From Leisingera sp. ANG-M7 (GTDB lineage: Bacteria; Pseudomonadota; Alphaproteobacteria; Rhodobacterales; Rhodobacteraceae), in assembly GCF_000813965.1 (NCBI RefSeq), contig NZ_JWLI01000020.1, positions 1 through 64,000 on the forward strand: a stretch of DNA of 64,000 nucleotides. Direction: 5' to 3'. Positions 59,512 through 64,000 of the stretch are shown here, piece by piece (positions within the stretch are counted from its first letter, which is position 1; each line of letters starts with the position of its first letter). Made by a program: the position numbers and the translations under genes. A model generated the notes under the pieces. That model did not search any database. It was not told where the DNA came from and worked only from the letters and a program-made list of their open reading frames with translations.

Positions 59512-62364
59512 TTACTCTTCTTCGTAGTCCGACATTGGCGGGCAAGTGCAGATCAGGTGACGGTCGCCATAGGCGTTGTCGACCCGGTTAACTGCTGGCC
59601 AGTACTTGTCGACGCCGAGGTTGCCCGGCGGGAAGCAGGCCTGCTCGCGGCTGTAAGGACGGTCCCACTCGCCGACCAGGTCGCGTACCGTGTGCGGCGC
59701 GTGCTTGAGCGGGTTGTTCTGGGGATCGATCTTACCGTCGATGATGTCCTGCGCTTCCTTGCGGATCGACAGCATAGCATCACAAAAGCGGTCCAGCTCG
59801 TCCTTGGGTTCGGACTCGGTCGGCTCCACCATCAGCGTGCCGGCTACCGGCCAGGACATGGTCGGGGCGTGGAAGCCGGAGTCGACCAGGCGCTTGGCGA
59901 TATCGTCCACGGTGACGTGGCCTTCCTCATCCAGAGGGCGGGTGTCCAGGATGCACTCATGCGCCACGCGGCCCGTTTCCGAGGTGTAGAGGATCTTGTA
60001 GGCATCCTTGAGACGGGCTGCGATGTAGTTCGCGTTCAGGATCGCAACCTTAGTCGCCTGGGTCAGGCCAGCGCCGCCCATCAGCAGACAGTAGGCCCAG
60101 CTGACCGGCAGGATCGAGGGCGAGCCGAACGGAGCCGCCGAAACCGGACCCACGGCAGTACCGTATTCCGGGTGGCCCGGGAGGTGCTCTTCCAGATGCG
60201 CCTTGACGCCGATCGGACCCATGCCGGGGCCGCCGCCGCCATGCGGAATGCAGAAGGTCTTGTGCAGGTTCAAGTGCGAAACGTCGCCGCCAATCTTGCC
60301 CGGCTGGGCCAGGCCCACCATGGCGTTCATGTTTGCGCCGTCAATATAGACCTGACCGCCGTGATCATGGGTGATCTGGCAGACTTCCTGCACGGTTTCC
60401 TCAAACACGCCGTGGGTCGACGGGTAGGTGATCATACAGGCCGCGAGGTTCGCGGAATGCTCTTCGGCTTTGGCGCGGAAGTCGGCGACGTCAATGTTGC
60501 CGCTGTCATCCGATTTCACCGGAACCACCTTGTAGCCCACCATCTGTGCCGACGCTGGGTTGGTGCCGTGCGCGGATGTGGGGATCAGGCAGATTTTACG
60601 GTGCGCTTCGCCGCGTGACGCGTGGTAGTTGCGGATTGTCAGCAAGCCCGCGTATTCGCCCTGCGCACCGGAGTTCGGCTGCTGGGAGATCGCGTCATAG
60701 CCGGTGATCTGGCACAGCTTATCGTTCAGATCGGCGATCATCTGGTGGTAGCCCTGCGCCTGGTCTTCCGGGCAGAAGGGGTGCAGGTTGCCGAATTCCG
60801 GCCAGGTGACCGGGATCATCTCGATGGTTGCGTTCAGCTTCATGGTGCAGGACCCCAGCGGGATCATTGCACGGTCCAGCGCCAGGTCGCGGTCGGCCAG
60901 ACGGCGCATGTAGCGGGTGATCTCTGCCTCGGCCCGGTTCTTGTGGAAGATCGGGTGGGTCAGATACTCGCTTTCACGCAGCGCATAGTCGGGCAGACGG
61001 TAGGCGCGGTTGGCAACGCTGTCGTCTTTCTTGTCGATGCCAAAGGCACCCCAGACAGCCTCGATGGTTTCCGGGCGGGTCTGCTCGTCCAGCGAGATGC
61101 CGATGTGGCTGTCGCCGATCTTGCGCAGGTTCACGCCGCGGGCAACCGCCGCTTCCATGACGGTTTTCTGCAACGGGCCGACCTCGACGGTGATGGTGTC
61201 GAAGAAGACTTCCGGCTGCACCTTGTATCCGTGCTCCTCAAGCCCTGCGGCCAGGCGCGAAGTTTTGCGGTGCACCGACTGGGCGATGGCCTTGATGCCG
61301 TCGGGGCCGTGGTAGACCGCATACATCGACGCGATGACAGCCAGCAGCGCCTGAGCGGTACAAACGTTGGAGTTGGCTTTTTCGCGGCGGATGTGCTGTT
61401 CGCGGGTCTGCAGCGCCAGCCGGTAGGCTTTGTTGCCACGCGCGTCGACGGACACACCGATGATGCGGCCGGGCATGGCGCGCTTCAGCTTGTCGGTGGT
61501 TGCCATGTAGGCTGCGTGCGGGCCGCCATAGCCCATCGGAACGCCAAAGCGCTGGGTGGAGCCGATGGCGATGTCCGCGCCCATTTCACCGGGCGACTTC
61601 AGCAGCGCCAGCGCTAGGATGTCGGCGGCGACAACGGCGATGCCCTTGTGCTCGTGGATGGCTTCGATTTCCGATGTGAAATCGCGCACATGGCCGTAGG
61701 TGCCGGGGTACTGGAAGATCGCGCCAAAGACCGCGCCGGGATCCAGCTCGTCGGGATCGGCAACCACGACGTCGATGCCCAGGGGCTCGGCGCGGGTCTG
61801 GATCACAGCGACGGTCTGCGGGTGGCAGTTCTTGTCGACAAAGAAGGCGGCGTTGTTCGCCTTGGAGCGCGAACCGCGGTGCGCCATTGCCATGGCTTCG
61901 GCTGCAGCGGTGGCTTCGTCCAGCAGCGAGGCGTTGGCGATGTCCAGGCCGGTCAGGTCGCTGACCATGGTCTGGAAGTTCAGCAGAGCTTCGAGACGGC
62001 CCTGGGAGATTTCCGGCTGGTAGGGGGTGTAGGCGGTGTACCAGGCCGGGTTTTCCAGGATGTTGCGCAGGATCGGCGCCGGGGTGGTGGTGCCATAGTA
62101 GCCCTGGCCGATCAGCGAGGTCAGCACCTTGTTCTTGGATGCCACCTGCTTCATGTGGAAAAGGGCGTCGCGCTCGGTCATTGCCGGGCCCCAGTCCAGC
62201 GCCTCTTTCTGGCGGATGGCGGGCGGCACGGTAGCGTCGATCAGCTCGTCCAGGGTTTTGAAGCCGATCACCTGCAGCATATCCCGCATCTCGGTCGGAG
62301 ACGGGCCGATATGGCGCCGGTTGGCGAAGTCATAGGCTTCGTAATCGGTAAGTTTGAAGGCCAT
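59512..62364 (-). CDS. gcvP: Glycine dehydrogenase (decarboxylating), P protein
   Basis: A 950-residue full-length P protein that joins both halves of the two-subunit type. It has [14 protein letters not shown] at the start, the Gly-rich [20 protein letters not shown] with the PLP Lys (HKT), [17 protein letters not shown] and [11 protein letters not shown]. It decarboxylates glycine and passes aminomethyl to GcvH. The ATG at 62364 (AAGGA 8 bases upstream) is preferred to one 24 bases earlier. Transcribed after gcvH. Confidence 0.97.
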   Translation of the reverse strand: MAFKLTDYEAYDFANRRHIGPSPTEMRDMLQVIGFKTLDELIDATVPPAIRQKEALDWGPAMTERDALFHMKQVASKNKVLTSLIGQGYYGTTTPAPILRNILENPAWYTAYTPYQPEISQGRLEALLNFQTMVSDLTGLDIANASLLDEATAAAEAMAMAHRGSRSKANNAAFFVDKNCHPQTVAVIQTRAEPLGIDVVVADPDELDPGAVFGAIFQYPGTYGHVRDFTSEIEAIHEHKGIAVVAADILALALLKSPGEMGADIAIGSTQRFGVPMGYGGPHAAYMATTDKLKRAMPGRIIGVSVDARGNKAYRLALQTREQHIRREKANSNVCTAQALLAVIASMYAVYHGPDGIKAIAQSVHRKTSRLAAGLEEHGYKVQPEVFFDTITVEVGPLQKTVMEAAVARGVNLRKIGDSHIGISLDEQTRPETIEAVWGAFGIDKKDDSVANRAYRLPDYALRESEYLTHPIFHKNRAEAEITRYMRRLADRDLALDRAMIPLGSCTMKLNATIEMIPVTWPEFGNLHPFCPEDQAQGYHQMIADLNDKLCQITGYDAISQQPNSGAQGEYAGLLTIRNYHASRGEAHRKICLIPTSAHGTNPASAQMVGYKVVPVKSDDSGNIDVADFRAKAEEHSANLAACMITYPSTHGVFEETVQEVCQITHDHGGQVYIDGANMNAMVGLAQPGKIGGDVSHLNLHKTFCIPHGGGGPGMGPIGVKAHLEEHLPGHPEYGTAVGPVSAAPFGSPSILPVSWAYCLLMGGAGLTQATKVAILNANYIAARLKDAYKILYTSETGRVAHECILDTRPLDEEGHVTVDDIAKRLVDSGFHAPTMSWPVAGTLMVEPTESEPKDELDRFCDAMLSIRKEAQDIIDGKIDPQNNPLKHAPHTVRDLVGEWDRPYSREQACFPPGNLGVDKYWPAVNRVDNAYGDRHLICTCPPMSDYEEE

Positions 62365-62391
62365 TACAGAGGTCCTTGTCTGGGGCAATGG

Positions 62392-62417
62392 ACCCCGCCG
62401 GACGGTTCCGGCGGGGT
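62392..62417 (-). terminator. GC-rich hairpin between gcvH and gcvP
   Basis: ACCCCGCCGGA-CGGT-TCCGGCGGGGT, an 11-bp stem with a 4-base loop, between two genes of the same operon. It may attenuate gcvP relative to gcvT-gcvH or mark a processing site. Confidence 0.6.
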
Positions 62418-62425
62418 GGGGGTGC

Positions 62426-62791
62426 TTAGCCGATCAGGGCTTTGTAGCCGTCCAGATCCATCAGATCATCCAGCTGGGATGCGTCCGACAGCTTGATCTT
62501 GTAGATCCAGGCATCGCCTTCCGGGCTCTCGTTCAGGGCACCGGGATTGTCGGCCAGGGTTTCGTTCACTTCGACCACTTCGCCGTCCAGCGGCGCATAA
62601 ATTTCGGAAGCGGCCTTCACAGACTCGATGACGCCGATCTCGCCGCCCTTTTCGAACTCCTCACCCGCTTCGCGCTGCTCGACGAAGACAACTTCGCCCA
62701 GCTGGTCGGCGGCATGCTGGGTGATGCCCAGGGTTGCCACGTCACCTTCGACGGTGATCCATTCATGCTCTTCAGAGTAATAGGTGGCCAT
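62426..62791 (-). CDS. gcvH: Glycine cleavage system H protein
   Basis: A 121-residue lipoyl carrier starting [20 protein letters not shown]. The lipoylated Lys is in [20 protein letters not shown] (about residue 62), and the [13 protein letters not shown]-terminal strand is present. It shuttles the aminomethyl group between P and T proteins. Lies 21 bases after gcvT. Confidence 0.97.
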   Translation of the reverse strand: MATYYSEEHEWITVEGDVATLGITQHAADQLGEVVFVEQREAGEEFEKGGEIGVIESVKAASEIYAPLDGEVVEVNETLADNPGALNESPEGDAWIYKIKLSDASQLDDLMDLDGYKALIG

Positions 62792-62812
62792 GTTGACTCT
62801 CCTGATGATGTC

Positions 62813-63910
62813 TTAGCGTTTGTAGTTCTGAGTAACGAAGGGCAGGGCAACGATTTCAGCCGGCTGCGCCTTGCCGCGGATGATGAGGTTCACCTTGGTG
62901 CCTGCGGCGCTGTGGTCCGCCGCAACATAGCCCATGGCAACCGGGCCACCGACGGTGGGGCCGAAGCTGCCAGAGGTGATGGCGCCTAAAGTATCGCCGC
63001 TTTCGCTTTGGATTTCCACGCCCTGGCGGGCAGGGGCACGGCCTTCGGGCTTGATGCCGACCAGCTTCTTGGCGGTGCCTTCGGCCAGCTCCTTCTGGAT
63101 GCGGGCAGCCCCGGGGAAGCCGCCTTCTTCCTTGCGGCGCTTCTGGATCGCCCAGGACAGCGACGCCTCAATCGGCGAGGTCGACTGGTCGATGTCGTTG
63201 CCATAGAGGCAAAGACCGGCCTCCAGGCGCAGGCTGTCGCGGGCGCCCAGGCCTGCGGGCTCGCAGTCGTCATGGGCCAGGAACAGTTTCGACACGCGGA
63301 TCGCGTCGGCTTCCGGGATCGAGATCTCGTAGCCGTCCTCACCGGTGTAGCCCAGGCGTGAGATGCGGCATTCGACACCGCCGATCTCGGCAAGGGTGGT
63401 TTCCATGAACTTCAGCTCACGGGCGGCGGGGCAAAGCTCACCCACCACGTCCTCGGCTTTGGGGCCTTGAACGGCAACCAGTGCGCGGTCGAAGATCTCA
63501 GTCACTTCTACACCGTTCAGGTTGGCCCGCATGTGCGGAATGTCCTGGTGGCGCAGGGCGGCGTTCACCACGACAAAGTAGTGGTCGCCGCCGTTGGAGA
63601 CGATCAGGTCGTCCATGATGCCGCCGTCCTCGTTGGTGAAGAAGCCGTAGCGCGCCTTGCCTTCTTTGAGACCGGCATAGGCCTGCGGGCAGAGCGTTTC
63701 CAGCTTCTCGCCCACGTTTTCACCGCGCAGGATCACCTGGCCCATGTGAGAGACATCGAACAGCGCGGCCTTTTCGCGGCACTGCTTGTGCTCGCCCATG
63801 ATGCCCATAGGGTATTGGACCGGCATTTCCCAGCCGGCGAAGTCGACCATCTTGCCGCCAAGTTCGACGTGCAGGTCATAAAGCGGGGTGCGTTTGGGTG
63901 CGTCGGTCAT
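62813..63910 (-). CDS. gcvT: Glycine cleavage system T protein (aminomethyltransferase)
   Basis: A 365-residue protein with TPLYDLHVELGGKMVDFAGW at the N-terminus, FDVSHMGQVILRG, the folate-site RLGYTGEDGYEI (about residue 190) and a C-terminal GAITSGSFGPTVGGPVAMGY. It transfers methylene to tetrahydrofolate. Unlike the GcvT-like domains of the two flavoproteins in this window it is a free-standing enzyme. First gene of gcvT-gcvH-gcvP. No glycine riboswitch is visible in the 90 bases upstream. Confidence 0.97.
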   Translation of the reverse strand: MTDAPKRTPLYDLHVELGGKMVDFAGWEMPVQYPMGIMGEHKQCREKAALFDVSHMGQVILRGENVGEKLETLCPQAYAGLKEGKARYGFFTNEDGGIMDDLIVSNGGDHYFVVVNAALRHQDIPHMRANLNGVEVTEIFDRALVAVQGPKAEDVVGELCPAARELKFMETTLAEIGGVECRISRLGYTGEDGYEISIPEADAIRVSKLFLAHDDCEPAGLGARDSLRLEAGLCLYGNDIDQSTSPIEASLSWAIQKRRKEEGGFPGAARIQKELAEGTAKKLVGIKPEGRAPARQGVEIQSESGDTLGAITSGSFGPTVGGPVAMGYVAADHSAAGTKVNLIIRGKAQPAEIVALPFVTQNYKR

Positions 63911-63946
63911 CCTGTGCAGCCTTTGAATAATAGGGTTTCGGGGTGA

Positions 63947-63971
63947 GGGAGGGCGCAGGGCGCGCCCTCCC
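63947..63971 (-). terminator. Hairpin upstream of gcvT
   Basis: GGGAGGGCGC/GCGCCCTCCC, a 10-bp stem with a 5-base loop, between gcvT and the apparent end of the gene before it. It probably terminates or separates that upstream gene. Confidence 0.55.
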
Positions 63972-63978
63972 GGAGAGC

Positions 63979-64000
63979 TTACTCAGCAGCGTGGCCGGCT
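63979..64000 (-). CDS. Possible 3' end of the gene upstream of gcvT (partial)
   Basis: On the minus strand the last bases read AGHAAE followed by TAA at 63981-63979, just before the hairpin at 63947-63971. The piece is too short to identify. Confidence 0.3.

Noticed and set aside
1-64000. CRISPR array, tRNA, rRNA, prophage, toxin-antitoxin or other defence system
   Set aside because: No repeat-spacer pattern, tRNA-like fold, integrase or defence protein motif was seen when reading both strands.

Overview
The window looks like part of the chromosome (or a large replicon) of a marine alphaproteobacterium of the Rhodobacterales, probably a roseobacter of the Leisingera/Phaeobacter/Ruegeria type. 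The basis is the GC-rich coding, the tight ATGA-type gene overlaps, a sigmaE-ChrR regulon like that of Rhodobacter sphaeroides, a nos cluster, and many catabolic transport operons for nitrogenous and sulfonated compounds. The species call is inference.

Layout. (1) 0.26-6.6 kb: oxygen-independent quinone synthesis. A leftward operon ubiT-ubiU-ubiV-nnrS-DUF2478 faces a rightward ubiD-ubiX pair across an FNR-type box. (2) 6.9-8.1 kb: a graveyard with a truncated LysR gene, decayed IS3-family and IS5-family transposases and the first codons of a lost SDR gene. (3) 8.1-19.7 kb: a leftward catabolic operon with a small-molecule kinase, an AGXT2L-type phospho-lyase/aminotransferase, an aldehyde dehydrogenase, a tripartite tricarboxylate-type transporter, a Tm-1-like ATP-binding protein and a dimethylglycine-dehydrogenase-like enzyme. 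It is headed by an IclR regulator, and two near-identical operators flank the regulator gene. (4) 19.8-29.1 kb: rpoE-chrR and their probable regulon. This comprises an SDR, DUF1365, a flavin oxidase, a CFA-type methyltransferase, a chalcone-isomerase-like protein, an MFS carrier, DUF3833 and an FeS photolyase. Three promoters share the form TGATCCGG-N15-GTA. (5) 29.3-36.7 kb: arginine or methylarginine catabolism (TetR, arginine aminotransferase, 2-ketoarginine decarboxylase, DDAH-like hydrolase) divergent from a basic amino acid ABC transporter. (6) 36.8-44.9 kb: nitrous oxide reductase cluster nosC-like-R-Z-D-F-Y-L behind an FNR/NNR box, without nosX. (7) 44.9-50.7 kb: a sulfopropanediol-dehydrogenase-like enzyme, a LysR regulator and a divergent taurine-type ABC transporter. 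(8) 50.8-58.3 kb: a second dimethylglycine-dehydrogenase-like enzyme divergent from a polyamine-type ABC transporter. (9) 58.4-64 kb: a GlxA/GbdR-type AraC regulator and the glycine cleavage genes gcvT-gcvH-gcvP.

Several blocks fit together biologically. Quinone synthesis without oxygen and N2O reduction both serve anaerobic respiration, and both sit behind FNR-type boxes. The two demethylase-like flavoproteins would feed methylene-tetrahydrofolate and glycine-type products towards glycine cleavage. The least explained block is the 8.1-19.7 kb operon. Its kinase plus phospho-lyase plus aldehyde dehydrogenase suggests an undescribed route for an (N-methylated) amino alcohol or hydroxy-amino acid. 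No tRNA, rRNA or CRISPR array was seen. All functional calls come from reading the sequence and from remembered family knowledge; no database search was run.
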